From positions 8,277,001 to 8,341,000 of the forward strand of contig OU015671.1 in the NCBI GenBank assembly GCA_907165275.2: a stretch of 64,000 nt of DNA, given 5' to 3'. Every line of letters starts with the position of its first letter. Position 1 is the stretch's first letter. Source of the stretch: Zygaena filipendulae (taxonomy: Eukaryota; Arthropoda; Insecta; Lepidoptera; Zygaenidae). The notes beneath the pieces are model-generated. The model did not search any database. It was not told the origin of the DNA and was given only the letters and a program-made list of their open reading frames with translations. Position numbers and translations under genes: made by a program. This document shows, piece by piece, positions 23,801 through 33,764 of the stretch.

Positions 23801-26800
23801 ACCGTTAACCCATGCGGAGGATACCTCCACGAACCGACCTGGTAATTCACCGCGAGAACAGATGTCTGCAGAATTATTTTCGCTCGTCACGTGATACCAA
23901 AGATTAGGTGGCACATTTTCTATGATTTGACTCACACGATTAGCGACGTACACTTTTAATTTGTATGGTGGCGTTTGTAACCATGATAAAACAACGCTTG
24001 AGTCGCTAAGTGCGACTATTGAAAAATTAATATTTTTAATATTTTGTACGACAAAACCGACAAGCTTGGATAACAATACAGCTGCTAACAGCTCTAATTT
24101 TGGGATCGACAATACAGGTTTTACAGGTGCTACCTTAGATTTGCTACAGAGTAGCTTGACCTTGACCTGATTGTTTTCATCTACGCTCCGCATGTACACA
24201 CAAGCTGCATAGCCGCGTGATGACGCATCACAAAACGCTATTAATTGCACACCTGAAAACTGCGATATTAACAGATGGCGTTCAATGCGCAGCTCGGCCA
24301 GCTTAGGTAAATCTAAAATAAATTTATCCCACTTGTGGGCTAACTCAGTGGGCAGGGGATCGTCCCAGCCAAGACTTAGTTTCCACAAATCTTGCATTAT
24401 ACACTTCGCGACGAATGTGCAAGGCGAAATGAACCCTATTGGGTCAAAAATACTGGCTAATAACCTAAGTACCGAGCGCTTGGTATACTTGTTATCAATC
24501 AATTTATAATTAAAGGAAAAGGAATCACAAGTCGGTAACCAAGTTAAACCCAAAACTTTTAATGACGACGATAACGTATTGTCCTGAAAATTTATAGAAG
24601 TGACGTGATCTTCATTCATGCGAGCGAGCAACTCAGGTCTGTTACTAGTCCATTTTCGGAGATCAAAACCGCCACTTTTTAATAGTGTCATTAATTCATC
24701 CTGAAGTTCACTAGCTTCAGAGATAGACTGACAGGACCAAAGGACATCGTCGACATAACATCCCTGAGTCAAAACACGGGAGGCTTCCGACGGCGGCGAG
24801 TCCTGCGCGAGCTGATGCAACGTGCGGACAGCGATGTACGGCGCACTGCGGAGACCGTAAGTATTAGTTTTAAGTTCGTATACACGCACCGTTTCGTCTG
24901 GCGATTCGCGCCAAAGTATGTGTTGGTAAATACGCTCGGTAGGATCGATCAGTACGGCTCGGTACATTTTTGACATGTCGGCAGTAAAACATACGTCATA
25001 AAGTCGAAATTGTGTGATAATTTTTAAAATGTCTTGATGTAACTTTCGACCTGTCAAAAGTGCATCGTTAAGCGATATCCCAGTGCTAGTTTTAGCAGAG
25101 CCATCATATACTACACGCAGTGGCGTTGTAGTCGACGACGGGCGCAAAACACAGTGATGCGGTATAATATATTTGGAGGGTTCCGCACCTCTATACGGCT
25201 CCATGTGTCCCAGTGACTCATACTCCCTCATAAACTCGACATAAGCCCTACGAAGGTCCGGAGATCGCGAGAGGCGACGCTCCACTTGTGTGAGTCGTCT
25301 GTACGCTAAGTCATAGGAGTCGCCTAGTGGCTCGCGCACAGGGTTTAATAATAATGGTGAGACGTAACGACCAGTTTCGTCACGATAGTGTTTATCAACA
25401 AATATTTTTTCTGCGACTTCCTCATCTGGACTCAACGGAATCTCACACGGTAAGGACTCCACCTCCCAGAACTGTCTGAGAGTGTCGTTGATGAGATTGT
25501 CGTCGATTGTGTACGACACAAAACTTGTTGTAGACGCTACAACATTAACATCAACGGACTCACTGGATGATGCGGCTAAGCGACCAGTGATAACATACCC
25601 GAATACGCTTCCCAGTGCGACTGGAATGTCGGGATTAAATATAATTTTTTTTCCATCATAAATGTGTGGAAAAATATCGCTTGCTAATATCATGTCTATG
25701 GGCGACTTTTTATAAAAATATGGATCAGCTAAATTTAAATTTTTGTACTCGGAAATAACTGTTTTAGGTATTTGCACAGTCGGTAAATGCGTAGTTAATG
25801 TGGATAAAACTATTGCATCAATATTAAAAGTTGGGTCATTAGTGTGACGCGGTTTAATTAAGCATGACGTCATACCATGATTTTTTACGCTTTCACCGCC
25901 GAGTCCAAAAATATTAAATTGACATTTATTACGATTGGATAAACCTAATCGTTGCAAACAAGACATGGATATAAAGTTTGACTGCGCACCCGAATCGATT
26001 AAAACTCGACAACTTTGATAAGAATCCGTTGCATCCAAAACATGCACAATAGCAGTGCCCAGTATGACCGCATCCTTAATGTTACAAGTCAAGGACGCAT
26101 GACAGTTATTCGAGCCGCTCGGCTCGGAAGTAGATTTGTTACTACCTGTATCAACATGCAATAAAAAATGATGCGGCTGTCGACATACAAAACACCTATA
26201 TTCGCTTGTACAGCTACCTACGTTATGATTAGGCTTCAAACAATTGCAACACAACTTAAGGGATTCAGCACGGCTGACCCGTTGAACATTGGATAATTCA
26301 CGGAATTTATCACAACGGAAAATCATGTGATTTTCGCCGCAATGTGAACATAACGATTTAAAACGAGTAGATGTGGAGGACGCATGCGAGTAATTATTTT
26401 TTGATCCGGAATTAAATTTATCAAACTTTGAAACCTGCCTAGTAGTGACTGGTTTCTTATTTTGTGGTAGTATGTTATTCGAAATATTCGAATATGATGA
26501 GGTGTGATCTAATACCTTAATTTGGTTATGAATAAATGACATTAATTCTTCAAACGTTGGAATTGTATTTTGATTAACTCTTTGTTCAAATAATTTACGA
26601 GTCTGCGTGTCTAATGCGCGCAATGCAATGTGACATAAAATGTAGCTGGTTAAGTCTGGTATATTTAGCGCCAAAATCGCTTTAAATGAATGCTCAAATG
26701 TTTCAATAAACATGTTGAGATGAGTAGAAGACTCTTTTGCAAGTGGCGAAAAATTTAACATTTTATCTAAATACCTACCGACTAACATACGATGGTCGTG

Positions 26801-29800
26801 ATACCTATCAAGCAGACTCTTCCAGACAACATCGTAATTATCGGCTGAGATCGGAATGCTTTTGACGATACTCAACGCCGAACCTTGTGTGCACGATAAT
26901 AAATAATGAAATTTATCAATCTTAGGGATTTTCGGTTGATCGTGCACCAAAGAACAAAAAGTTTCATAGAAAGTGGTAAAATTTTCGATGTTTCCGTCAA
27001 AGGTAAACAGTTCCAATTTCGGAAGACGAGGTCGAGAATCTACCGACGAGTTTTCACCCTTATTATCAGCTTTCTTAGGTTGTAATTTGGATGCAAAAAG
27101 TTTAATTCGGAAGAACATATCATCGAAACTTTTCAAATCACTGTTACGAAGAACGGCATTCTCGTTTGATTTTAATTCTACCGCTAAAATCTCAAAAACG
27201 TATTTCTCAAATGACGTACGGATGTCATCTATGTTTGAACATCGTAACAAAAATAATTCTTTAGTATCAGGATCGGAATATACAGTAGGATCCTTACTTA
27301 GATCAAAAATACCTTGTAATTCTTCAAATAATCTTTGTTTTTTGCTATGTAACAAAGTTAACTCCGAAGAGAGAGGTTCATCTCTTTTTGGAGGCATGAT
27401 TTTAAGGTAGGTAGTTAAAAAATGTACGACGGTTGTAAAATGGAACCGTTAGTAACCGTTAGAAAAAATATATAAATGTACGACAAAAATATACTTTTAA
27501 TAGGGATGGGATGTAAATATATAATAGGTTATTACTTTTTACTATAATATGTACATAGAACGTCTATATACTTATATTAAATCATATGAACGTCATACGA
27601 AAAAATATTAATTTCTAGTCACGGACTGAAATAAGGATTTTAAAATTTAAAAAGGAACAAGGATCCGGCTCGAAGGACCACAAAACTTTGTGCGATTGTG
27701 CACAAAGGGTGCTGGTTCATAAATTAAGAAGTGGACTGTATAAGTTGTAATTAAATATAGATATTAGATTTCAGTAGGAAATAGATCGAACCCTCGCATG
27801 TAAATCGCTGTGAGAGAAGGCACCACTAACCTTTAATCCACTGTCAACTCGAACGAGAAGCAAAGGGCGTCAGAGAGGCAGGCGAGGACTGCAGTGGAAC
27901 CGGCAGGATGGTAAATTGAGGGTCTTGATCTCCTTGGTTTTGCACAGGCACGATAGCACGGCTAGTTCAAATTGTTTACTTGATGGATGAATTACTAATT
28001 AGTTGTATTAGCAAGACGATATAACGAAATGATGAGAGACACAGCACACGAAACGTTCGAGTGTTGTCTGTACGGCGCACGGCGACGGACTCCCGACGTC
28101 GTCGAGAGTGAAGGTGACCAAAAATTAGTGGTGAATTATATCTACCCACAACAGAAATAAATACAAGGATCCAACATTGTCACATGTAGAATCAAACTTT
28201 CCTCGGAATTTATCAAGAAACTTGTGATACATGAAGAGGCATGAAATTCATGGGAGGCAGATAGTGTCGCTTCTGTATATTATATTCTGTATTCTTTCCT
28301 TAAACTGTCCTATATGCACTCAGGTGCTGAGTAAAGATAAATATAGCACTTTTCAAACTATAAAATTATGAAACTACGCATTATGAAATATACATGTGGA
28401 TTGCAGTCGATAGCCAACTGGATGCAGGAGGTGGAGTCCCACGGGCTGACGGGCGCGCCGCGCGTGCTGGTCGGCAACAAGTGCGACTGCGGCACCCCCG
28501 AGTCGCGGCTCGCCACCGCCTACGCGCAGCGGCTCGCCGACAAGTATGGCATGCCGGTGCGATGCTACTCTACTAATTACTATACTATACTAATTACTAA
28601 AGCTAAATTATTATAAAGCTGAAGAGTTTTTGTTTGTTTGGTTGAAAGTGCTAATCTCAGGAACTACCAGTTCGAACTGAAAATTCTTTTTGTGTTGGAT
28701 AGTTCACTTATCGAGGAAGGCTATAGGCTGTATAACTTTATTCAATCGATCATCATGAAATTTTGCATACAAGTACATAGGGTAGGTAATTTTTACCCCG
28801 GAATAGGGTATTTTACATCTTATAAGAAAAAATAAAAAATGCATGTTTATTTATTTATTTATTCAAAACAAGATAGGCTTACAGTGTTCGCCAAATTGCC
28901 TCTCTTGTTACAGTGTTGTTGAGATATATTGTTAAAGGTATTGTTGTTGTTATGGTGGATTTCGAAAAAAGTAAACGAGAAACGTCAATATTTATTTATA
29001 AAAATGCAATGTACATATCATAATTCAGTTTTAAAAATCATTTTTTTTTATCTGTTTTTCAATTGTCTAAAACGCTATTCGCCGTATTAGTGACGTCACT
29101 CCGTTAGTAAACAATCTAGGTTATGTTTCGATATGCATTGCGAGCACTGTAAGGTATAACGTATGACGGAACGAATTTCTCCTCAGTAAAGAGCACTGAA
29201 CAGTGAACAGTGCTCGCAGTGTATATCGGAACATACACTGTCTTTCGCCGTCGTATTGTTTACTAACGGAGTGACGGAGTTTTAGCGGTTAGTGACGTCA
29301 CGACCCCCTCACACTAAACTTTATTGCGCTTTATCTCTGTATATTTTAATTTATTTGAAAAAGCAAAAAATACATGTCTATTGTTTTTAACCGACTTCCC
29401 AAAAAGGAGGAGGTTCTCAATTCGTCTGAATGTTGTTTTTTTTTATTTTCTAACTGACGGACTAATTAGAATTTTGATTTTCAAAAGTAGTCAACATCCC
29501 CATTAATTACACTAATGAAGACATTACTAATGCTAATAAAATACGTCTACAGTTGTTCGAAACATCGGCGCTTCTCGACTCGGAGTGCAACACCGTGGGC
29601 TCCATATTCATGACGCTCGCGCACAAGCTGTACTCCAAGCAGCCCCTGCGCGTCGTCAGGGTCGAAGTAAGTGTATAGCACTGAGCAAATAATCACTACG
29701 TTTTAAGAGTCGGCACTTTCATACTAATCGCTGAACCGATCCATGAAAGCATTTTGTGCCAACCTTAACCTTACCAATGTAAGACGCGGTCAGGGGGATT

Positions 29801-30635
29801 TGGTTAAGTATTCCAAAGTTGGTAAGGCAGTTATTGCATAGATCCATAGTAATTTTTGCTTCAAGGCAGTGTCGATGGGCTGGTGTATAGTTAAGAAAAA
29901 AAGAAAACGTTCCAAAAGAGAAGCATAAAATTTCGAAGTTTGTAGTTAAAAGATAAATTGTTTTTTTTTTTTTTTCATTATTCAACTTCCACGCCTCAGT
30001 TTTTTGTATTACTATCTGTTCCTTGCGATTTCACCCGCGTAAATTTCGTGATTTTATTTCATGAGTGTACCCAGGATAAAAGTAGCTATCTTATGTGTTA
30101 GTTCAGAACTTTGTGTGCTAAAGTAAGTAAATATCATAAATTTTTGTATGTAATTTAGCCAGAAACATCTAAACTTTCACATAATATTTGTAATGTTAGC
30201 TTGGGTAGTTTGACGCGTGCCGTCGGGGCCGCGGAGCATGCGGCCTCGACGCCAGGCGCTGAGACGGAACACCCCGGGTTTTTTGTGGGGAGATCGCCCT
30301 CGTCAGGGCGGAGTCCCACATAACCACCGCCTGTCTACCCCAGAGCGGTGGTATGCATAAAGCGTTTTCCCTGGGCCAAAAAAAGGTAGTTTCACGCATG
30401 TGAATTTTTCGAATTCCATCATGATAAACAGAGTGGTACAGATTGACAAAACATATTCTAGACACATAAATACACAATAATTTTTACGATTATTTTACCG
30501 GGTTATGTATGTACCTAATGCAATAAAAATGTAATATATAATATTTAATTTCAGGGCGAAAGAGTAACACTGCCTCGACAACGTAACAGACCAACCGCCA
30601 GTACGAGTACAAACGACGGATGCCTCTGTAGCTAA
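20628..30635 (+). CDS. Rab33: Rab33 small GTPase, complete, five exons
   Basis: A Rab-family GTPase of Golgi and autophagic membrane traffic. Coding exons are 20628-20828, 21227-21346, 28407-28556, 29553-29666 and 30555-30635; all have GT-AG borders in phase 0. They give 221 residues (human RAB33B 229). Visible motifs are the P-loop GDSGVGKT (24-31), switch I T-I-G-V-D-F (Thr49), WDTAGQE (71-77), NKCD (131-134) and ETSA (160-163). The stretches [20 protein letters not shown] and [18 protein letters not shown] are diagnostic of Rab33. The C-terminus DGCLCS carries two cysteines for prenylation, but in an unusual C-x-C-Ser arrangement. Intron 2 is enlarged to ~7 kb by an antisense BEL retrotransposon. 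Exons 3 and 4 are much more GC-rich at third positions than exons 1 and 2. Divergent neighbour of Sbf. Confidence 0.93.
21227..21346 (+). CDS. Rab33: Rab33 exon 2
   Basis: 40 codons between atttcacag and cat|gtaagt. Encodes [15 protein letters not shown] and the Rab33-typical HYYRNVHAV, ending KPETFH. Confidence 0.93.
21512..21999 (-). repeat. 3' LTR of BEL element 1
   Basis: 488 bp. On the element strand it starts TGTTGGATCC and ends CGCACA. By eye identical to the other LTR at 27689-28176. No polyadenylation signal was assigned. Confidence 0.92.
22175..27397 (-). CDS. BEL/Pao Gag-Pol polyprotein, intact
   Basis: 1,740 codons from ATG at 27397 without interruption. Domains in order: Gag with the DUF1759-like segment (about 125-300, around [12 protein letters not shown]); zinc knuckles (C350-C362 [13 protein letters not shown], then about 384-410 with [14 protein letters not shown] and [13 protein letters not shown]); aspartic protease (DSGA, 468-471); reverse transcriptase with YVDD (881-884); RNase H ([11 protein letters not shown] near 1055); integrase with an H-H-C-C zinc site (H1372, H1377, C1407, C1410) and catalytic D1442, D1508 and E1562. 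All key residues of each domain are present. Gag and Pol are fused in one frame, as is usual for this group. No envelope-like frame follows. The coding strand is opposite to Rab33. Confidence 0.93.
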   Translation of the reverse strand: MPPKRDEPLSSELTLLHSKKQRLFEELQGIFDLSKDPTVYSDPDTKELFLLRCSNIDDIRTSFEKYVFEILAVELKSNENAVLRNSDLKSFDDMFFRIKLFASKLQPKKADNKGENSSVDSRPRLPKLELFTFDGNIENFTTFYETFCSLVHDQPKIPKIDKFHYLLSCTQGSALSIVKSIPISADNYDVVWKSLLDRYHDHRMLVGRYLDKMLNFSPLAKESSTHLNMFIETFEHSFKAILALNIPDLTSYILCHIALRALDTQTRKLFEQRVNQNTIPTFEELMSFIHNQIKVLDHTSSYSNISNNILPQNKKPVTTRQVSKFDKFNSGSKNNYSHASSTSTRFKSLCSHCGENHMIFRCDKFRELSNVQRVSRAESLKLCCNCLKPNHNVGSCTSEYRCFVCRQPHHFLLHVDTGSNKSTSEPSGSNNCHASLTCNIKDAVILGTAIVHVLDATDSYQSCRVLIDSGAQSNFISMSCLQRLGLSNRNKCQFNIFGLGGESVKNHGMTSCLIKPRHTNDPTFNIDAIVLSTLTTHLPTVQIPKTVISEYKNLNLADPYFYKKSPIDMILASDIFPHIYDGKKIIFNPDIPVALGSVFGYVITGRLAASSSESVDVNVVASTTSFVSYTIDDNLINDTLRQFWEVESLPCEIPLSPDEEVAEKIFVDKHYRDETGRYVSPLLLNPVREPLGDSYDLAYRRLTQVERRLSRSPDLRRAYVEFMREYESLGHMEPYRGAEPSKYIIPHHCVLRPSSTTTPLRVVYDGSAKTSTGISLNDALLTGRKLHQDILKIITQFRLYDVCFTADMSKMYRAVLIDPTERIYQHILWRESPDETVRVYELKTNTYGLRSAPYIAVRTLHQLAQDSPPSEASRVLTQGCYVDDVLWSCQSISEASELQDELMTLLKSGGFDLRKWTSNRPELLARMNEDHVTSINFQDNTLSSSLKVLGLTWLPTCDSFSFNYKLIDNKYTKRSVLRLLASIFDPIGFISPCTFVAKCIMQDLWKLSLGWDDPLPTELAHKWDKFILDLPKLAELRIERHLLISQFSGVQLIAFCDASSRGYAACVYMRSVDENNQVKVKLLCSKSKVAPVKPVLSIPKLELLAAVLLSKLVGFVVQNIKNINFSIVALSDSSVVLSWLQTPPYKLKVYVANRVSQIIENVPPNLWYHVTSENNSADICSRGELPGRFVEVSSAWVNGPEWLQDEPERWPTSTFFVKNESSLPELKTNCDTFIFTSCNQSEFINDLEINFNKFSSFNKLQRVVGWCHRFKNNCKLKHSERSLGPLRCCELKLAHDSVIHVIQLNHFDSEMKTLNKGDKVASLRKLAPFIDRNNFLRVGGRISQADLPYNVKHPLLLPKKCHTTILLIEHFHRRYLHAGPRTLHGILCKNYWIINARNMIRSVLSKCLNCFKFQPRSVQPIMGTLPAARIKPEKIFSHVGCDLGGPFLVKESLRRNAKVHKAYLCLFICFSTKAVHLEVLTDLTSECFLATFDRFVARRGLPACLYSDCGTNFIAAAKHLSEVHHFLRNSRSSDEILNGLSSRLVDWRTNPPNAASMGGLWEAGIKSAKHHLYRVIGERALTFEELATVFCRIEAIMNSRPLCAISDDPNEFDVLTAGHFLIGQSLIAVPEWDLESVPLNRLSRWQGVQRAAQDFWRRWSDDYLHTLQQREKWFSSPPNVKVGDLVLLKSNLTRPLQWPLGRIEEVHPGVDNIVRVVTVRTQNGLYKRPVNKVCPLPYAN
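27398..27688 (-). other. BEL element 1 leader with tRNA-Tyr primer-binding site
   Basis: Untranslated leader between the 5' LTR and the Gag start. The PBS at 27663-27680 is complementary to 18 nt of a tRNA-Tyr 3' end including CCA, and begins 8 nt inside the LTR border. The tRNA identity rests on recall of the conserved tyrosine tRNA acceptor (CCTTCGA...TCGAAGGA). Confidence 0.8.
27689..28176 (-). repeat. 5' LTR of BEL element 1
   Basis: 488-bp copy matching 21512-21999. The element promoter should be here; no core motif is asserted. The target duplication ttgtc follows at 28177-28181. Confidence 0.92.
28407..28556 (+). CDS. Rab33: Rab33 exon 3
   Basis: 50 codons between ttgcag and ccg|gtgcga. 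Encodes [13 protein letters not shown], then the guanine-specificity loop LVGNKCD, ending ADKYGMP. Strongly GC-rich at third positions compared with exons 1-2. Confidence 0.92.
28558..28835 (+). mobile_element. degenerate Helitron-like fragment in Rab33 intron 3
   Basis: Starts directly after the exon 3 donor with repeated tactaattactatac, then attataaagctgaagagttt, aatctcaggaactaccag and tatcgaggaaggctatagg. It lacks a clean CTAGT end. It begins within a few bases of the splice donor. Confidence 0.45.
29099..29271. mobile_element. 173-bp foldback inserted in a MITE remnant
   Basis: Left end ctccgttagtaaacaat and right end attgtttactaacggag are inverse copies. Inner pairs include gcgagcactg/cagtgctcgc. 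The interior resembles the family at 53994-54411 and 56829-57247 (cactgtaaggta, ggaacata). It is embedded beside TAGTCCGTC MITE copy 3. Confidence 0.55.
29278..29500. mobile_element. TAGTCCGTC MITE, copy 3 (interrupted)
   Basis: Keeps the right half: ttagtgacgtcacgaccccc, ctaaactttattgcgctt, then aactgacggactaattag and ttcaaaagtagtcaac. A ~45-bp insert with aaccgacttcccaaaaagg and aggttctcaattcg, a common lepidopteran repeat tail, splits it at about 29389-29435. Confidence 0.6.
29553..29666 (+). CDS. Rab33: Rab33 exon 4
   Basis: 38 codons between tctacag and gaa|gtaagt. Encodes [11 protein letters not shown], the base-binding SA motif, and [15 protein letters not shown], as in Rab33. Confidence 0.93.
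30205..30390 (-). mobile_element. GC-rich transposon fragment in Rab33 intron 4
   Basis: A GC-rich island (gtgccgtcggggccgcggag, gacgccaggcgctgagacgg, accccagagcggtgg) in an AT-rich intron. It resembles 3' portions of lepidopteran LINEs in composition. The family is not identified. Confidence 0.35.
30555..30635 (+). CDS. Rab33: Rab33 exon 5 (C-terminus)
   Basis: 26 codons plus TAA after acceptor tttcag. Encodes the hypervariable tail ending TNDGCLCS. The two cysteines are the likely geranylgeranylation sites, but the last residue is Ser rather than Cys. Confidence 0.88.
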   Translation, partial: GERVTLPRQRNRPTASTSTNDGCLCS

Positions 30636-30802
30636 GCGACAGAATAGAGACTTTATGTACATAAGTATAAGCGCCAAGGTGTTTTGTGCTGCGGCTGATG
30701 AGAGGTGAAGTGAAAAATCCTATGCGATTTTAGTCTTTGCCAACATACACATTAACAGTGGCGTGTTCAGAATTTTATTTGTAAAGTACATAAATATACA
30801 AA

Positions 30803-31260
30803 ATGGAGATGACAATACGACATAAAACGAAAACACCGGCAATAGTAATATATTACAGTATAATTAAATTATCAAATAAGTCTTAATATCGAAATAGAAA
30901 AATTTTTTTTTCGAACATTCTAAACGACAAAAGAGAAAAAAATAGAACACCATATGTTAATATTGGTTCACCGACCCGTGATAAGAGCGGCAACAGCGCG
31001 CGCGCGGTGTCAGCTGCTTGGCGCCGCGCGCGCTGAAGGTAGCTGCGAGTTGGCAACGTTGCGTGTTTTTACGGTACGGAGGGTGTTTACCTATCCGTGA
31101 TAACCTTAGGAAAAAAATACAGGATAAAGAAAATTTTTATAAATGAGAAATTTCGATTTCGCGGAGGTTTTCGATATTAAGACTTGTTTGATAGTTTCAT
31201 TATACTTTTATGTATTAGTATGCCCCGGTGTTTTCATTTACTGTCGTATTGTCGTCTCCA
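30803..31260. mobile_element. foldback MITE just past Rab33
   Basis: The left arm (ggagatgacaatacgacata, gaaaacaccggc, caaataagtcttaatatcga) is inverted on the right (cgatattaagacttgtttg, ccggtgttttcatttactg, cgtattgtcgtctcc) over ~100 bp with mismatches. The centre (30960-31060) is GC-rich with a gcgcgcgcgcg run. It may lie in the Rab33 3' UTR. Confidence 0.65.
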
Positions 31261-31265
31261 CCCGT

Positions 31266-33692
31266 TATACAGGGTGTAACAGTAACGTTAAACGAAGAAA
31301 CGACTGTTGAAAGAGAGTGTTCAGAATTCGATTTTCGTCTCAAATACAAAAAAATCTAACGTTGATTTTTTACGTAATTGTCTCTAAAAAATTATGAAAT
31401 TTGAGCGTGCGAGCTGCCGATGTGCTAACGCTCTTCAGACTCTTGTCTGGCAGCTTATTTTTATATCTGTTTACTATTGAGATAAAATAAAAGAGGATTT
31501 TCAATAATGAGAACTAAATATTTCGCTTCTCCCTCGAGCGTCAGTCACTTCTGTCGAAATTGAAAAAGTTTAAGGGGCATTTAGGGGAGTTTACCTTAAT
31601 GAAAAATAGTGAGATTTTTCTAGTCTATCGTATTATTTCTAAACTGATGGAGTATCACAATGTATGTGATATTTGTGAGAAACTCTATATATGGAAAGAT
31701 ATATTGCTTTAATTCATTCTCTCTATCTCTCAGCGATTGCTAATTCAACCTCAATATGTGACCGAATACAAACTTTTGTCTGGGCACATTTTAAATATCT
31801 TCCATTTTATTGCTTAAGTATATCAATGATAATATATTAAAAATAAATATAAAACGATTCGTTCCAGTTGCCAAATATTTTTGTAGTGTGAAATGTAGAT
31901 ATTTGTTTTTATTATAAGTATAGCAAGGTTTAATATAGTGTAAGATAATAAATCAAGATGGAAATTTTAGAGTTAAAGGTGGATGGTAAAAAAATCTATT
32001 TTCAATACACGGGGTGCCTAGTTACCATCGACGTGCGACAAAAGTATTATTTTTTATAAACATTAAGGAGACAAAATCATAGTTTTCATACGAAATATCT
32101 GGCAGTCGCACTACGGCTGCTGTTTTATTAATAAACCTCATTTAAAAAATATTATTATTTTTCTTATCTCTTGAATAGGTACCTACTAAAATTTTACAAA
32201 ACCATGTTAATTTATTTTCTGCGCAGATTTTGGTATTGGCGATACCGAAAAACAAATTGCACTATTTCAATAATTAGGTCTATAGCAAAAAAGTTGCTAC
32301 TGTGTAAAAAAAAAAAATTGAAGTTCAAATGAAAACTAGCCTTAACTAGATTAGACCTTCGAAACGGCGAAGTAGTTAGGTCGAGTAGGCGAAGACACCT
32401 AATCTTATAGAAAAAACAATATGTTTATTGAAACACCCAGTTTGGTAGAGAACCATTAAGTCAAGGAACCATGACAACTATCCATTTCAAAATTTTTACA
32501 AGGCAGCTAATATTGTGAACTTAAATCATAAAAGTCATTACAATGGTGGGTGGAATCACCACCCGCGCTATTCAAAATCTGTATCTACTTCGATATTTCA
32601 TTTAAATGAAATCGATAGGAGAATAATATGAAGGATTCGAAAAACTTTTTAATGTTATTTTGCAATATATCATCAAAGATTAGTATTCACCTGTTCTACG
32701 AATTCTGCTATCGATTTCTTTTTAAATGATTTTTTTATTGGTTGAACTAGTTTCACCACTGTAAGGGCCTTAATTAAAGCAATCTAGATATTTTATTATT
32801 CAAATAAAGTTTACTTAGAATTGTTACAGTTTTTCTTATTGTATCTACAATGGTGAAATTACCCGTATTAGGTTAATTGCACAATTACAAGTTAACAAAT
32901 AGTAATTATAAAAAAAAGCATTGTAACTTAATTATATGAAATAGGAATATATTTTTTAAATAAAATTCCCAACAGTTATTTAGTAGATACTCAAATTCCT
33001 GCAAAATTTGAGTGAACTTTTTAAATGCATGTTTTGTGTTTACTATACATTCCGTCAAGTTACCTATAGACAAAGATAATGTAATGATTTCAATAGATAA
33101 GTTACCATAAGTAGGAACTATCGAAATCAGGTCAAAGTAATATTCATCTGATTGTGAGATCTAATTGATTTATAATTGTCAAATAATTATATAAAATATA
33201 GAAAATAAAGATTTATTTATTATAAAAAAATAAACGCTTTTCAACAAAATGTCCACGGTCAAGTGATTTTATGGGAATCCTTCGGGAACTATGATAGAAA
33301 GTAGACTTAAAATATCGCCGATCCATGGACATATTCATGGGCGTACCCATGCCTAGGTTCTGGCCCAGGGGGCAAATCAAGACTTTTTATTAGCACCTAG
33401 TCAAATAAATAAACATAAATAAAAGAGGTGACTTTTGGAAAAATATGAACTATAGGTAAGTATTCTTTTAATTTAAAAAATGTGTAGATGATAGAGATAA
33501 AACAATTTTAGCAAACTAACGAGCTTGGGATTTTTAGTAGTTATAGTATGAAGTTAAACTGAAAACTATTTCAAAATAATATTGATAACGTCACAGCTGT
33601 TGGGTTCAGATAAAAATACTGATTTTATCTATTATTATGTATATTATGTAGTCTACTAATATAAGAAGCGATAATTCGAGTTCTCCCAACAA
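31266..33692. other. intergenic, no gene recognised
   Basis: AT-rich sequence between Rab33 and the first tRNA-Trp. A repeat-like start tatacagggtgtaacag is seen at 31266. Near 33340-33390 the text gggcgtacccatgcctaggt and cccagggggcaaatc looks like a degraded transposon. No convincing exon or RNA gene. Confidence 0.5.
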
Positions 33693-33764
33693 GACTCCGT
33701 GGCGCAACGGTAGCGCGTCTGACTCCAGATCAGAAGGTTGCGTGTTCAAATCACGTCGGGGTCA
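33693..33764 (+). tRNA. tRNA-Trp (CCA), copy 1
   Basis: 72 nt without intron. The acceptor GACTCCG pairs with CGGGGTC (one G-T pair), and the anticodon loop CTCCAGA gives CCA. The A box (TGGCGCAACGG) and B box (GTTCAAATC) are intact. A run of six T starts 6 nt beyond the 3' end and is a good pol III terminator. It stands 0.8 kb upstream of NAGLU copy 1; the same tRNA precedes NAGLU copy 2. Confidence 0.97.

Larger units (their letters stand above)
21507..28181 (-). mobile_element. full-length BEL/Pao LTR retrotransposon in Rab33 intron 2
   Basis: Element body is 21512-28176 (6,665 bp), flanked by the 5-bp target duplication ttgtc (21507-21511 and 28177-28181). Two 488-bp LTRs, TG...CA bounded on the element strand, appear identical base for base. 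The primer-binding site (27663-27680; plus-strand atccggctcgaaggacca) matches the 3' end of tRNA-Tyr. The polypurine tract (ggtggggggta on the element strand, about 22000-22010) abuts the 3' LTR. A single uninterrupted Gag-Pol frame fills the interior. All parts of a recently inserted, potentially autonomous copy are present; it is antisense to Rab33. Confidence 0.93.

Noticed and set aside
26973..27410. 145-codon plus-strand frame antisense to the BEL Gag region
   Set aside because: No recognisable domain; the opposite strand is the intact retrotransposon polyprotein.
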